64,000 nucleotides of DNA from Actimicrobium sp034313845. GTDB taxonomy: Bacteria; Pseudomonadota; Gammaproteobacteria; Burkholderiales; Burkholderiaceae_D. The notes beneath the pieces were generated by a model. That model saw nothing but the letters and a program-made list of their open reading frames with translations. It ran no database searches and was not told the origin of the DNA. The stretch lies in assembly GCF_034313845.1 (NCBI RefSeq), contig NZ_JAVIWN010000004.1, one strand, 5' to 3'. The number at the start of each line of letters is the position of its first letter. The first letter of the stretch is position 1. Shown here one piece after another: positions 15,120-23,881 of the stretch. Position numbers and translations under genes: made by a program.

Positions 15120-16789
15120 AGACCGACTTCGATTTCGTCATTGTCGGTGGCGGGTCCGCCGGCTGCGTGCTGGCGGCGCGCCTGAGTGCCGACGGCAAAT
15201 ACCGCGTATGCCTGCTCGAAGCCGGCGGCGATGGCCGCGACCTGCTGATCCGCCTGCCTGCCGGCGTGGTCGCGATGATGCCGGGCAAGCCGGTGAAGAT
15301 CAATAACTGGGCCTTCGATACGGTGCCACAAGCCGGTCTGGCCGGACGCACCGGTTATCAGCCACGCGGCAAGGCACTCGGTGGTTCGTCGGCGATCAAT
15401 GCGATGCTATACGTGCGCGGCAATGCGGCCGATTACGATGAATGGGCCAGCCTCGGCTGCGACGGCTGGTCATATGCCGAGGTGCTGCCGTACTTTAAAA
15501 AGTCGGAAAACAACCAGCGCGGTGCCAGTGCTTTGCGCGGTGACAGCGGTCCGTTGCAGGTGGCCGAACAGCAAAGCCCGCGCCCGATCTCGCAAGCCTT
15601 CGTCGATGCCTGCGCCGAAAATGGCATCGCGCCCAACCCCGATTACAACGGTCCGGTGCAGGAAGGCGCGTTCCTGTATCAGGTGACGCAATTCCATCAG
15701 GGCGAGCGCAATGGCCAGCGCTGCTCGGCGGCGGCGGCTTATCTGCATCCGGTCATGGAGCGCAGCAATCTGACTGTGCTGACCCGCGCCCATGCGCGCC
15801 GCATCCTGTTCGATGGCCAGCGCGCCATCGGCATCGAATACCAGCAGGACGGCAAGATACTTCAGGTACAGGCAAGTCGCGAAGTCGTGCTCAGTGGCGG
15901 CGCATTCAATTCGCCGCAGTTGCTGATGCTGTCCGGCGTCGGTCCGCGCGCCGAGCTGGATCGGCACGGTATCGCGCCGGTGCAGGTGCTGGAGGGCGTC
16001 GGAAAAAACTTGCAGGATCATCTGGATTGCGTGATGTCGTTCCGCTCGAAAGACACCAACCTGTTTGGCATTGGTCTCGGTGCGCTGATCGATCATATCG
16101 GCGCGTACCGGCAGTGGCGGCGCGATGGCACCGGCATCATGGCCACGCCGTTTGCCGAGGGAGGCGCATTTTTCAAATCGTCGCCCGAGGTGTCGCGGCC
16201 TGACTTGCAATTGCATTTCTGTATCTCGATTGTCGATGACCACGCCCGCAAACTGCATCTGGGCTACGGCTTTTCCTGCCACGTCTGCGTGGTGCGGCCA
16301 GCCTCGCGCGGCACGGTGTCCCTCAACAATGCTGATCCGCTGGCACCACCGCGCATCGATCCGCAATTCCTGTCGGACGAGCGCGATCTGCAGCTACTGC
16401 TGGCAGGCACCCGGACCATGCGCAACATCCTGCATGCGCCGGCACTGGCGAGTTACCGCGACAAGGAGCTGTACACCGAAAACGTCCGCACCGAGGCTGA
16501 ACTGGAGCAGTACGTTCGCACCCACTCGGACACGATTTACCATCCGGTCGGCACCTGCAAGATGGGCATTGATGCGCTGGCCGTGGTGGACCCGCAATTG
16601 CGGGTGCATGGCCTGCGTCACTTGCGCGTAGTCGATGCCTCGGTCATGCCGCGCCTGATCGGCGGCAATACCAATGCACCGACGATGATGATTGCCGAAA
16701 AGGCAGCCGACCTGATTTTGCAGGACGCACTCAGTGCTTCTGCGACCACGGTGCGATCTTCGGCAACATCAGCATCCCCGGTATCGTGA
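15116..16789 (+). CDS. GMC-family alcohol dehydrogenase (AlkJ/choline dehydrogenase-like)
   Basis: FAD-dependent oxidoreductase of 557 residues that probably oxidises the alcohol made by AlkB to the aldehyde. The N-terminal dinucleotide fold is FVIVGGGSAGCVLAARLS. GMC signature 1 lies around GKALGGSSAINAM and signature 2 around GAFNSPQLLMLSGVGP. The C-terminal catalytic region has HPVGTCKMG and the closing FAD segment DASVMPRLIGGNTNAPT. ATG 15116 overlaps the alkB stop by 4 bases; longer in-frame starts fall inside alkB. The last 59 bases overlap the convergent ampG-like gene, and this tail (after residue about 540) is low-complexity Ser/Ala/Thr. Substrate assignment is by context. Confidence 0.9.
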   Translation: MKTDFDFVIVGGGSAGCVLAARLSADGKYRVCLLEAGGDGRDLLIRLPAGVVAMMPGKPVKINNWAFDTVPQAGLAGRTGYQPRGKALGGSSAINAMLYVRGNAADYDEWASLGCDGWSYAEVLPYFKKSENNQRGASALRGDSGPLQVAEQQSPRPISQAFVDACAENGIAPNPDYNGPVQEGAFLYQVTQFHQGERNGQRCSAAAAYLHPVMERSNLTVLTRAHARRILFDGQRAIGIEYQQDGKILQVQASREVVLSGGAFNSPQLLMLSGVGPRAELDRHGIAPVQVLEGVGKNLQDHLDCVMSFRSKDTNLFGIGLGALIDHIGAYRQWRRDGTGIMATPFAEGGAFFKSSPEVSRPDLQLHFCISIVDDHARKLHLGYGFSCHVCVVRPASRGTVSLNNADPLAPPRIDPQFLSDERDLQLLLAGTRTMRNILHAPALASYRDKELYTENVRTEAELEQYVRTHSDTIYHPVGTCKMGIDALAVVDPQLRVHGLRHLRVVDASVMPRLIGGNTNAPTMMIAEKAADLILQDALSASATTVRSSATSASPVS

Positions 16790-17972
16790 GCGCGAAGCAC
16801 ACGAAGAAGAACAGAAACCAGCCGGTCTCGGCGACGATGTAGCCCGCTGACGCATTGATGAACGTGCGTGGCACCGCTGCCAGGCTGGAGAAGAGTGCGT
16901 ACTGGGTAGCCGTATAGCGCGGGTCGGTGGCGCGCGACAGGAAGGCGACGAAAGCGGCCGAGCCCAGCCCGGTACTGCCGAATGCTTCGAAGGCAATCAC
17001 GATCCCGAGCACCAGCGGATCGGGGCCGACAAACGCCAGCCACGCAAAGCCGAGCACGGCGACGGCCTGGATCGCGCCGAACACCCACAGCCCGCGGTTG
17101 ATACCGAGCTTGAGCATCCAGATGCCGCCGACAATGCCGCCAGCCAGACTGGCCCACAGGCCGGTGGCCTTGGCGATGACGCCGATCTGCGTCATGCTGA
17201 AACCGAGGTCGAGATAGAACTTGGTCGACAAGGCCGTGGCCATGCTGTCGCCCAGCTTGAACAGGAAAATGAACGCCAGTATCCACAATGCGTGACGCCA
17301 TCCATCGCGGGCAATGAATTCACGGAACGGGAGTGTGACGGCTTGCGCGAGATTTTTCGGCGGCTCGCCGTATTGCTCCGGCTCCTTGACCAGCAGCGTG
17401 CAGAGCAGGCCAGGCAACATGAACGAGGCGGTAATCCAGAACACCGGTTGCCACGGCATCCGGTCAGCCAGGATCAGCGCCAGCGAACCCGGCACCATGC
17501 TGGCGACCTTGTAGGCGTTGACGTAGACCGCCGCACCGAGTCCTTGCTGGCTGTCGGGCAAGACTTCGCGCCGGTAGGCATCGACGACGATATCCTGACT
17601 GGCCGACAAAAAGGCGACCAGGCTGGCCATCGCCGCCACCAGCGAAATTTGCGTCAGCGGATCGAGCATGCCCATCGTGCCGATGGCCACGAACAGCGCT
17701 GCCTGCGTGAGCGCCATCCAGCCACGCCGCCGTCCGAGCGAACCGAAGTGGTAGCGATCCATCAGCGGCGACCAGAGGAATTTCCAGGTGTATGGAAACA
17801 TCACCAGCGCGAACAGCCCCAGCGCCTTGACGTTCAGGCCAGACTTGGCCAGCCAGGCTTGCAGCAAGTACAGCAGGATGAACAGCGGCAGGCCGGAACT
17901 GAACCCGAAAACGAGGATGGCCAGCATGCGCCGGTTCATGTAGTCGCGCCACGGCACGGAAGGATTCGTCAT
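16731..17972 (-). CDS. ampG: AmpG-type muropeptide permease (MFS)
   Basis: Inner-membrane major-facilitator protein of 413 residues, predicted to import anhydro-muropeptides for cell-wall recycling. It has about 12 hydrophobic helices. AmpG-like features are the N-terminal GFSSGLPLFILLYLLQAWL, FLWSPLMDRYHF and the SASQDIVVDAYRRE segment. ATG 17972 overlaps the metW stop by one base (TGATG), so it is translated after metW; MetW followed by AmpG is a familiar betaproteobacterial arrangement. The 3' end overlaps the convergent GMC gene by 59 bases, with no room for a terminator. The exact substrate is family inference. Confidence 0.88.
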   Translation of the reverse strand: MTNPSVPWRDYMNRRMLAILVFGFSSGLPLFILLYLLQAWLAKSGLNVKALGLFALVMFPYTWKFLWSPLMDRYHFGSLGRRRGWMALTQAALFVAIGTMGMLDPLTQISLVAAMASLVAFLSASQDIVVDAYRREVLPDSQQGLGAAVYVNAYKVASMVPGSLALILADRMPWQPVFWITASFMLPGLLCTLLVKEPEQYGEPPKNLAQAVTLPFREFIARDGWRHALWILAFIFLFKLGDSMATALSTKFYLDLGFSMTQIGVIAKATGLWASLAGGIVGGIWMLKLGINRGLWVFGAIQAVAVLGFAWLAFVGPDPLVLGIVIAFEAFGSTGLGSAAFVAFLSRATDPRYTATQYALFSSLAAVPRTFINASAGYIVAETGWFLFFFVCFALTIPGMLMLPKIAPWSQKH

Positions 17973-18583
17973 CAGGCGCTGGCAGTTTTCTTGAGGCGAA
18001 ATACCGCGAGGTTGCCGCGCCAGTTCGGCAGGAAGTGCACCGGACGGCCATCATGCAAGGCCACGCATTCGAGGACGTCGAGACCGACCTGATTGGCCAG
18101 TTCTTCAAAATCCTTGATCGTCGCGCAACGCAGGTTGGGCGTGTCGTACCACTCGTACGGCAGGCTTTTCGACACCGGCATGCGACCGCGCAGCAACGCC
18201 AGTCGATGCGGCCAGTAGGCAAAATTGGGAAACGAGACAATCGCTTCGCGACCAACCCGGGCGATATCGGTCAGCACGCCTTCGACGTTTTTCATCATCT
18301 GCAAGGCCGACAGACACAGCACGGTATCGAAGGCGCTGTCGGCGAACATCGCCAGACCCGCTTCCATGTCTTGCTGGATCACCGAGACGCCACGTGCGAT
18401 GCATTCCGGAATCTTGTCGTCATCGATTTCGACACCGTAGCCGTGACAGGCCTTGTCGGTTTGCAGGTAGTCGAGCATGACGCCATCGCCGCACCCCAGG
18501 TCGAGCACTTCGGTGTCGGCACGCACCCAGTGGGCGATAAACGCGAGGTCGGGACGCAGGGCGCTGAGCTCATTGAAATTCAT
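17972..18583 (-). CDS. metW: Methionine biosynthesis protein MetW
   Basis: 203 residues. Class I SAM-methyltransferase fold with motif I as VLDLGCGDGVMLDYL near 25-39, the acidic GYGVEIDD strand, and MetW-specific segments QQDMEAGL, CLSALQMMKN and SLPYEWYDTPNLR. MetW works with MetX in homoserine acetylation; in several proteobacteria MetX activity depends on it. It overlaps metX by 4 bases (ATGA) upstream and ampG by one base downstream, forming a tight leftward unit. Confidence 0.95.
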   Translation of the reverse strand: MNFNELSALRPDLAFIAHWVRADTEVLDLGCGDGVMLDYLQTDKACHGYGVEIDDDKIPECIARGVSVIQQDMEAGLAMFADSAFDTVLCLSALQMMKNVEGVLTDIARVGREAIVSFPNFAYWPHRLALLRGRMPVSKSLPYEWYDTPNLRCATIKDFEELANQVGLDVLECVALHDGRPVHFLPNWRGNLAVFRLKKTASA

Positions 18584-19731
18584 GCGCGGCTTTCGGACTC
18601 AAGGGATGTCCAGACGGACTGGTAATAAGCACGCACCACATTCATGTAGCGCGCGTCTTCCTGCAGGAAGGCATCGTGGCCATGGGGTGCGTCGATTTCG
18701 GCGTAGGTGACGCGGCGGCGATTGTTGACCAGTGCCTGCACCATTTCGCGGCTGCGTTCGGGCGCGAAGCGCCAGTCGGTCTGAAACGATACCAGCAGGA
18801 ATTCGGCACTGGTCTTGGCCAGAGCCTTGGTGAGGTCACCGCCATAAGCACGCGCCGGATCAAAATAATCGAGTGCCTTCGTGATCAGCAAATAGGTATT
18901 GGCATCGAAGTACAGGGCGAACTTGTCGCCCTGGTAGCGCAGGTAGGATTCGATTTCAAAATCGACGCCGAAGCCGAACTGGTATTCGCCGGAACGCAGG
19001 TCACGGCCGAATTTTTCCGCCATGTCGTCATCCGACAAATAGGTGATGTGGCCGACCATGCGGGCAACGCGCAAGCCGTTTTTCGGTACCACGCCGTGGG
19101 CATAAAAATCGCCGCCATGAAAATCAGGATCGGTCAGGATAGCTTGTCGCGCGACGTCATTGAAGGCGATGTTCTGGGCCGACAATTTCGGCGTCGAGGC
19201 GACGATCACGCAATGGCGCAACCGTTCCGGAAACAGCAGGCTCCAGGCCAGCGCCTGCATGCCGCCCAGCGAGCCTCCCATGACGGCGGCAAATTGCGCG
19301 ATCCCCAGCGCATCGGCCAGACGGGCTTGTGCCTGCACCCAGTCTTCGACCGTGACCACCGGAAAGCTCGCACCGTACGGTTTGCCTGTGGCGGGATCGG
19401 GATGCATCGGGCCGGTCGAACCGAAGCACGAGCCGAGGTTGTTGACGCCGATGACGAAGAAGCGGTCGGTATCGACCGGCTTGCCGGGACCGACCATGTT
19501 GTCCCACCAGCCCGGATTGACCGGTTCGCCCGCCGCGTTGGCATACATGCCGGCGACATGATGCGAGGCATTGAGCGCATGGCAAACCAGTACTGCATTG
19601 GAGCGCGCCGCGTTGAGCGTGCCGTAGGTTTCATAAGTCAGTGCATAACCGGCCAGCGACGCGCCGCTTTGCAGCGGCAGCGGGGTCGGGAAATGCATCA
19701 ATTGGGGCGAGACGATTCCGAGGGATTTCAT
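18580..19731 (-). CDS. metX: Homoserine O-acetyltransferase (or succinyltransferase)
   Basis: Alpha/beta hydrolase that acylates homoserine, the first committed step of methionine synthesis. From ATG 19731 it has 383 residues, the family norm. The nucleophile elbow is VMGGSLGGMQ with Ser154; the late catalytic His is in DAPHGHDAF. The ORF extends upstream to 19917, but that part contains a terminator-like hairpin and is not family-like; MKSLGIVSPQ is the usual start. Some members called MetX use succinyl-CoA, which cannot be settled here. It is translationally coupled to metW. Regulation might involve the leader hairpin at 19825-19852. Confidence 0.93.
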   Translation of the reverse strand: MKSLGIVSPQLMHFPTPLPLQSGASLAGYALTYETYGTLNAARSNAVLVCHALNASHHVAGMYANAAGEPVNPGWWDNMVGPGKPVDTDRFFVIGVNNLGSCFGSTGPMHPDPATGKPYGASFPVVTVEDWVQAQARLADALGIAQFAAVMGGSLGGMQALAWSLLFPERLRHCVIVASTPKLSAQNIAFNDVARQAILTDPDFHGGDFYAHGVVPKNGLRVARMVGHITYLSDDDMAEKFGRDLRSGEYQFGFGVDFEIESYLRYQGDKFALYFDANTYLLITKALDYFDPARAYGGDLTKALAKTSAEFLLVSFQTDWRFAPERSREMVQALVNNRRRVTYAEIDAPHGHDAFLQEDARYMNVVRAYYQSVWTSLESESRA

Positions 19732-19824
19732 GATGGGCAGCGCGCGGTTGCCGAAGGCATCCGCCGTGAAACTCCTTGCAGGGCAATGAACAGGGGGCGA
19801 AGAAGGGACCGTCTCGGGCGCAAT

Positions 19825-19852
19825 AAAAAAGCCCGGCGGGGCTGCTCGGGCT
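19825..19852 (-). terminator. Intrinsic terminator (or attenuator) upstream of metX
   Basis: On the minus strand AGCCCG (19852-19847) pairs with CGGGCT (19835-19830), followed by a T-run (complement of 19825-19829). It lies about 140 bases after the stop of the TPR/glycosyltransferase gene and about 95 bases before metX. The simplest reading is the terminator of the upstream gene; a metX leader attenuator is the alternative. Confidence 0.7.
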
Positions 19853-19994
19853 AAGGTGGACTTGCTGTGCAAGCGCGCTTTAGCCGTATTTTTTTCGCGC
19901 CCGCAAGCTGATCTCAAATCGGCGCCAAGGACAAAGAATAACCAAGTCGCCGGGGCGCGTCAAACGCTCACCCAAGGTTGACTGCTTGCGTGCT

Positions 19995-21200
19995 TCAACG
20001 ACTCGCCAAGGCGCACGCGTGCGCGTCGCACCAATCCCGCAGAGCGCTGGCAATCGCTGCAATGACTGGCTCCCAGTTGCCGTCGGGCGCTTGACGGAAC
20101 AAGCGCATCTGTTGCGGATACCACGGCGATCCCGCCCCTTGTTCCAGCCAGCGCCAGTCGGTCATCCGCTCTGGCAGCATGACCCAGCATGGGATACCGA
20201 GGCTGCCTGCCAGATGCGCGACAGCGGTGTCGACACTGATGACCAGGTCGAGGCTGGCAATGACCGCAGCGGTGTCGGCGAAATCGGTGAAGTCGCGGCC
20301 AAGGCCCAGTACATCGAAACCCTCTGTCTGGCTGATCTCGTCTTCGCCTGGCCCTTTTTGCAGGCTAATGAAATGCACACCGGCGACCGCAGCGAGCGGC
20401 GCCAGCGTGGCCAGCGATGGCAACGATCGGGCGGCATCGTTTTCAAAACGCGGATTGCCTTTCCAGGCCAGGCCGACTTTCAGTGCGCTCGCTGGCAGCC
20501 GCGTCGCCCAGCGGATGATCTCGGCAGGATCGGCGGCGAGGTACGGAATCGCAGCCGGGATGGTAGCGGGCCGCGTCTGAAAAAAATACGGCAAGCTCAT
20601 TGGCGGGGTCCAGAAATCCCATCCCGATGCCGGCACCTGCTGATGAAACGAGATCACCTCATCAACCGCTGTCAGCGATGCCATCAGGCGCACCAGACCC
20701 GGATGACAGACCAGCGTAATGCGGATGGCACCGACGGCCTTGAGCTGCGTGGCATAGCGACAGAACTGGATCATGTCGCCATGACCGGCCTCAAAGCCGA
20801 TGACGATGGACTTGCCGGCCAGCGGTTCGCCCGCCCAACGCGGACAAGTGAAATGTTGCTCGAGCCGCTGATACCAGTCGCGCGCCTCGAAGCACAGCCA
20901 GCCCTCCTCCATGCGCCCCTGCCGCAACAGCAGGTAGGCCAGATTGAAGCGCGCTTTGGCGTAACTGGCATCGCGCGCAAGGGCGCTGCGAAAGCAGCGT
21001 TCGGCCGTCTCGTCCTGATGCAGCAGCGTTAGCACCGCACCCAGATTTGACCAGGCCGACGGCTCATCCGGTGCCAGTTGCAGTGCCTGCCGGAAGCCAC
21101 GTTCGGTTGCGGCAAGATCGCTGTGGACGTACAGGCAATCCTCGAAGGACAGCGCGTCCGGTGCCGACGAGAGGGCGCTGCTGCCGACCGGGGAGATCAT
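19995..21200 (-). CDS. TPR protein fused to a glycosyltransferase-9-like domain
   Basis: 401 residues. The N-terminal 110 residues contain TPR-like repeats (ATERGFRQALQLAPDEPSAW, AERCFRSALARDASYAKARF, LLLRQGRMEEGWLCFEARDW). The C-terminal part resembles the ADP-heptose:LPS heptosyltransferase (GT9) fold, with FEAGHGDMIQFCRYA, KVGLAWKGNPRFEND and the terminal LDLVISVDTAVAHLAGSLG. Such proteins are annotated as TPR or O-GlcNAc-transferase-like; the acceptor is unknown. It has no membrane segment and so should be cytoplasmic. It is a stand-alone leftward gene, possibly ended by the hairpin at 19825-19852. Confidence 0.82.
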   Translation of the reverse strand: MISPVGSSALSSAPDALSFEDCLYVHSDLAATERGFRQALQLAPDEPSAWSNLGAVLTLLHQDETAERCFRSALARDASYAKARFNLAYLLLRQGRMEEGWLCFEARDWYQRLEQHFTCPRWAGEPLAGKSIVIGFEAGHGDMIQFCRYATQLKAVGAIRITLVCHPGLVRLMASLTAVDEVISFHQQVPASGWDFWTPPMSLPYFFQTRPATIPAAIPYLAADPAEIIRWATRLPASALKVGLAWKGNPRFENDAARSLPSLATLAPLAAVAGVHFISLQKGPGEDEISQTEGFDVLGLGRDFTDFADTAAVIASLDLVISVDTAVAHLAGSLGIPCWVMLPERMTDWRWLEQGAGSPWYPQQMRLFRQAPDGNWEPVIAAIASALRDWCDAHACALASR

Positions 21201-21315
21201 GATGATTCCTTGTTAAATTGCACCACTGAAAACGCATTTCCTGCCTGACCGGTGATCGGCAGCGATTCGGTAAGGCGAATCTACCCGCAGGTAAGTCGGT
21301 GTGAAGGCTGCCCGA

Positions 21316-23067
21316 CTACAGCGCCGCGAGGCGCTCCACCCCTTCGGCGATGGCGTGCGGTTCAATTGCACGCAATATTTTTTTGGTCTGCGGCACCAGC
21401 AGGCGCAGATCGCTGTTCAGCACTTCCTGCTTGACCGACAACAGCTGCGACGGATGCATTGAAAACTCGCGCAGTCCCATGCCAAGCAAGAGCCGGGTCA
21501 GGCGCGTGTCACCGGCCATTTCGCCACAGACCGCCACCGGCACACCGTGCCTGGCACCGATGGCAATGGTGTTCGACAACAGGTACAGAATGGCTGGATG
21601 CAGCGGGTTGTACAGGTGCGCCACTTCATGATCGACGCGGTCAATGGCCAGCGTGTACTGGATCAGATCATTGGTCCCGATTGACAGGAAATCGAGGCGC
21701 TTGACGAACAGCGGCAGCGTCAACGCAGCGGCTGGAATTTCGATCATCGCGCCGACCTCGATGGCTTCATCGAATTTTTTGTTCGCGGTCCGCAACTGAA
21801 CCTTGGCCTGGGCGATCATTTGCAGCGTCTGGTCGATCTCGAACGCGTGCGAGAGCATCGGCACCAGCAGGCGTACCTTGCCGAATGCCGAGGCGCGCAA
21901 GATGGCGCGCAGCTGGATCAGGAACATTTGCGGCTCGGCCAGACAGAAGCGGATCGCGCGCAGGCCGAGTGCCGGATTGAGAGCCGTCTGCTCGGCGAAA
22001 TCGAGCGGCTTGTCGGCACCGATGTCGAGCGTGCGGATCGTCACCGGCCGACCTTTCATCGCCACCACCGCTTTGCGATAGGACTCGAATTGTTCGTCTT
22101 CGGTGGGTAGCTTGTTGTGGTAACCGGTACGTCCCATGAACAGGAATTCGGAACGGAACAGGCCGACTCCCTGCGCGCCGGCATCGAGCGCCGCACCGCA
22201 ATCCTCGGGCAACTCGATGTTGGCCATCAGCTCGATGGCCACGCCGTCAATGGTGACGGACGGGGTTTTCTTGAGCTTGGTGAGTTTCTTGCGCTCGCGA
22301 ATCAGGCGCGCCTGGCGTTCGCGGTATTGCTCGAGGACTTGCGGCGACGGGTCGACGATGACTACGCCGGCATCGCCGTCGATGATGACCCAGTCGTCCT
22401 GATCGATCAGTGCCGACGCGTTGAACATGCCGACCGCAGCGGGAATATCGAGGCTGCGGGCGACGATGGCGGTATGCGAATTCTGGCCACCGACATCGGT
22501 GACGAAGCCGGCAAAGGCGCGGTCGCGAAACTGCATCATGTCGGCCGGTGAAATGTCGTGCGCGACGACGATCATGTGCGAGATTTTTTCTTCGCTGCCG
22601 CTCGGTGTCGGGATCGTCGTGGCGGTGCCGGTCAGCACTTTCAGGATGCGTTCGCCGACCTGCTGGATATCGGCCTTGCGTTCCCGCAGGTACGGGTCTT
22701 CGACCTCGTCGAACTGCGCCGACAATTCGTCAATCTGCGTGACCAGCGCCCACTCGGCGTTGTAATAGCGCTTGCGAATAATGTTGAGCGGTACTTCGGA
22801 GAGCATCGGGTCCGACAGGATCAGCACGTGGACATCAATGAAGGCGGCGAGCTCGGCTGGCGAATCCTTGGGCAAGTCGCGCCAGATTGTCTGCAGTTCT
22901 CCGTGCACGGTCCTGATCGCATTTTGCAGGCGAGCGACTTCGGCTTCCATCTGGTCTTGGTCGATCAGGTAATGCTTGACGTCGAGCGTCGCGGGCGTGA
23001 GCAGATGAGCGCGCCCGATCGCGATGCCGCGCGAAACTGAAATGCCGTGGAGCGTAAAAGAGGCCAT
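21316..23067 (-). CDS. ptsI: PTS enzyme I (PEP-protein phosphotransferase)
   Basis: Transfers phosphate from PEP to HPr. 583 residues, full length. The phospho-His198 lies in GGQNSHTAIVARS; the PEP-binding domain has RTLDIGADKPL, FRSEFLFMGR, and the C-terminal signature FLSIGTNDLIQYTLAIDR followed by the catalytic CGEMAGD. It is 24 bases downstream of ptsH on the same strand, and an EIIA gene precedes ptsH. No sugar-specific IIB or IIC is nearby, so this PTS probably serves regulation rather than transport. Confidence 0.97.
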   Translation of the reverse strand: MASFTLHGISVSRGIAIGRAHLLTPATLDVKHYLIDQDQMEAEVARLQNAIRTVHGELQTIWRDLPKDSPAELAAFIDVHVLILSDPMLSEVPLNIIRKRYYNAEWALVTQIDELSAQFDEVEDPYLRERKADIQQVGERILKVLTGTATTIPTPSGSEEKISHMIVVAHDISPADMMQFRDRAFAGFVTDVGGQNSHTAIVARSLDIPAAVGMFNASALIDQDDWVIIDGDAGVVIVDPSPQVLEQYRERQARLIRERKKLTKLKKTPSVTIDGVAIELMANIELPEDCGAALDAGAQGVGLFRSEFLFMGRTGYHNKLPTEDEQFESYRKAVVAMKGRPVTIRTLDIGADKPLDFAEQTALNPALGLRAIRFCLAEPQMFLIQLRAILRASAFGKVRLLVPMLSHAFEIDQTLQMIAQAKVQLRTANKKFDEAIEVGAMIEIPAAALTLPLFVKRLDFLSIGTNDLIQYTLAIDRVDHEVAHLYNPLHPAILYLLSNTIAIGARHGVPVAVCGEMAGDTRLTRLLLGMGLREFSMHPSQLLSVKQEVLNSDLRLLVPQTKKILRAIEPHAIAEGVERLAAL

Positions 23068-23091
23068 CGGGTTCCGTCGTCAGTGTGAGTG

Positions 23092-23361
23092 TTATTCGCC
23101 TTCGCCAAACTTGTTGTCGATCAGCTCCTGCAATGCGGTGAAGCAAGCCTGCTCATCCGGGCCGTCGGTTTCCAGTAACACTTTCGAGCCCTTGCCGGCG
23201 GCCAGCATCATGACGCCCATGATCGACTTGGCATTGACACGGCGCTTGTTACGGGTGAGCCAGACTTCACTCTGGAATTTTGCGGCCAGCTGGGTCAGCT
23301 TGGCCGAAGCGCGCGCATGCAGGCCCAGCTTGTTGATGATTTCGAGCTCTTGCTGGATCAT
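23092..23361 (-). CDS. ptsH: Phosphocarrier protein HPr
   Basis: 89-residue phosphocarrier. The phosphorylated His15 is in NKLGLHARASA, and the regulatory Ser46 is in AKSIMGVMMLAAG. Ser46 is kept as in organisms with an HPr kinase, which betaproteobacteria commonly have (none in this window). It is located between the EIIA gene (66 bases upstream) and ptsI (24 bases downstream). Length and both sites are as expected. Confidence 0.97.
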   Translation of the reverse strand: MIQQELEIINKLGLHARASAKLTQLAAKFQSEVWLTRNKRRVNAKSIMGVMMLAAGKGSKVLLETDGPDEQACFTALQELIDNKFGEGE

Positions 23362-23427
23362 GATCGGGTCTTGTCGAAAGAGTCAGTAATAATAAGAAAG
23401 TATCGCAAGGCGGTGTCGGCAGCACCC

Positions 23428-23835
23428 TCAGTTCGGCGACAACCGGACCCGGTTATCGACCCGGACCACGCCACTCTGGCCACCGGCGAGCGCCATCTCG
23501 ACCACCACGTCGAGGGTGTCGTGACGGTAGGTCAGCGCCCGCAACAGCATCGGCAGACTGATGCCGGCAATCACTTCGACCCGACCGGGATCGTGCAAGG
23601 GCAATGTGCAATTCGACGGCGTCCCTCCCATCACATCGGTAATGACCAGCACGCCGTCGCCGGCATCGAGTCGCTCGATGACTACCTTGGCCATGCGTTT
23701 GACTTCACAGGGGTCCTGGTCAGCGCACACGTCGACTGCTTCGAGCCGTTCAGGACGCGCCCGAAAAACATGGGCGGCGGCGTCGATGAAGGCTTGTCCG
23801 AGCGGGGCATGCGTCAAAAGGAGAATACCAACCAT
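23428..23835 (-). CDS. PTS EIIA protein of the mannose (EIIA-Man) family
   Basis: 135 residues. The N-terminus MVGILLLTHAPLGQAF places the phospho-His at position 9, as in EIIA-Man domains. LVITDVMGGTPSN is the second family hallmark. It is a single-domain protein with no IIB or membrane partner in the cluster. It lies between gshB (46 bases upstream) and ptsH on one leftward unit. In betaproteobacteria such EIIA-HPr-EI sets are thought to act in regulation; targets are not visible here. Confidence 0.93.
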   Translation of the reverse strand: MVGILLLTHAPLGQAFIDAAAHVFRARPERLEAVDVCADQDPCEVKRMAKVVIERLDAGDGVLVITDVMGGTPSNCTLPLHDPGRVEVIAGISLPMLLRALTYRHDTLDVVVEMALAGGQSGVVRVDNRVRLSPN

Positions 23836-23881
23836 AAATTATTCCGAGAAGCCATTACAAGATCACACGAACACGAACCGA

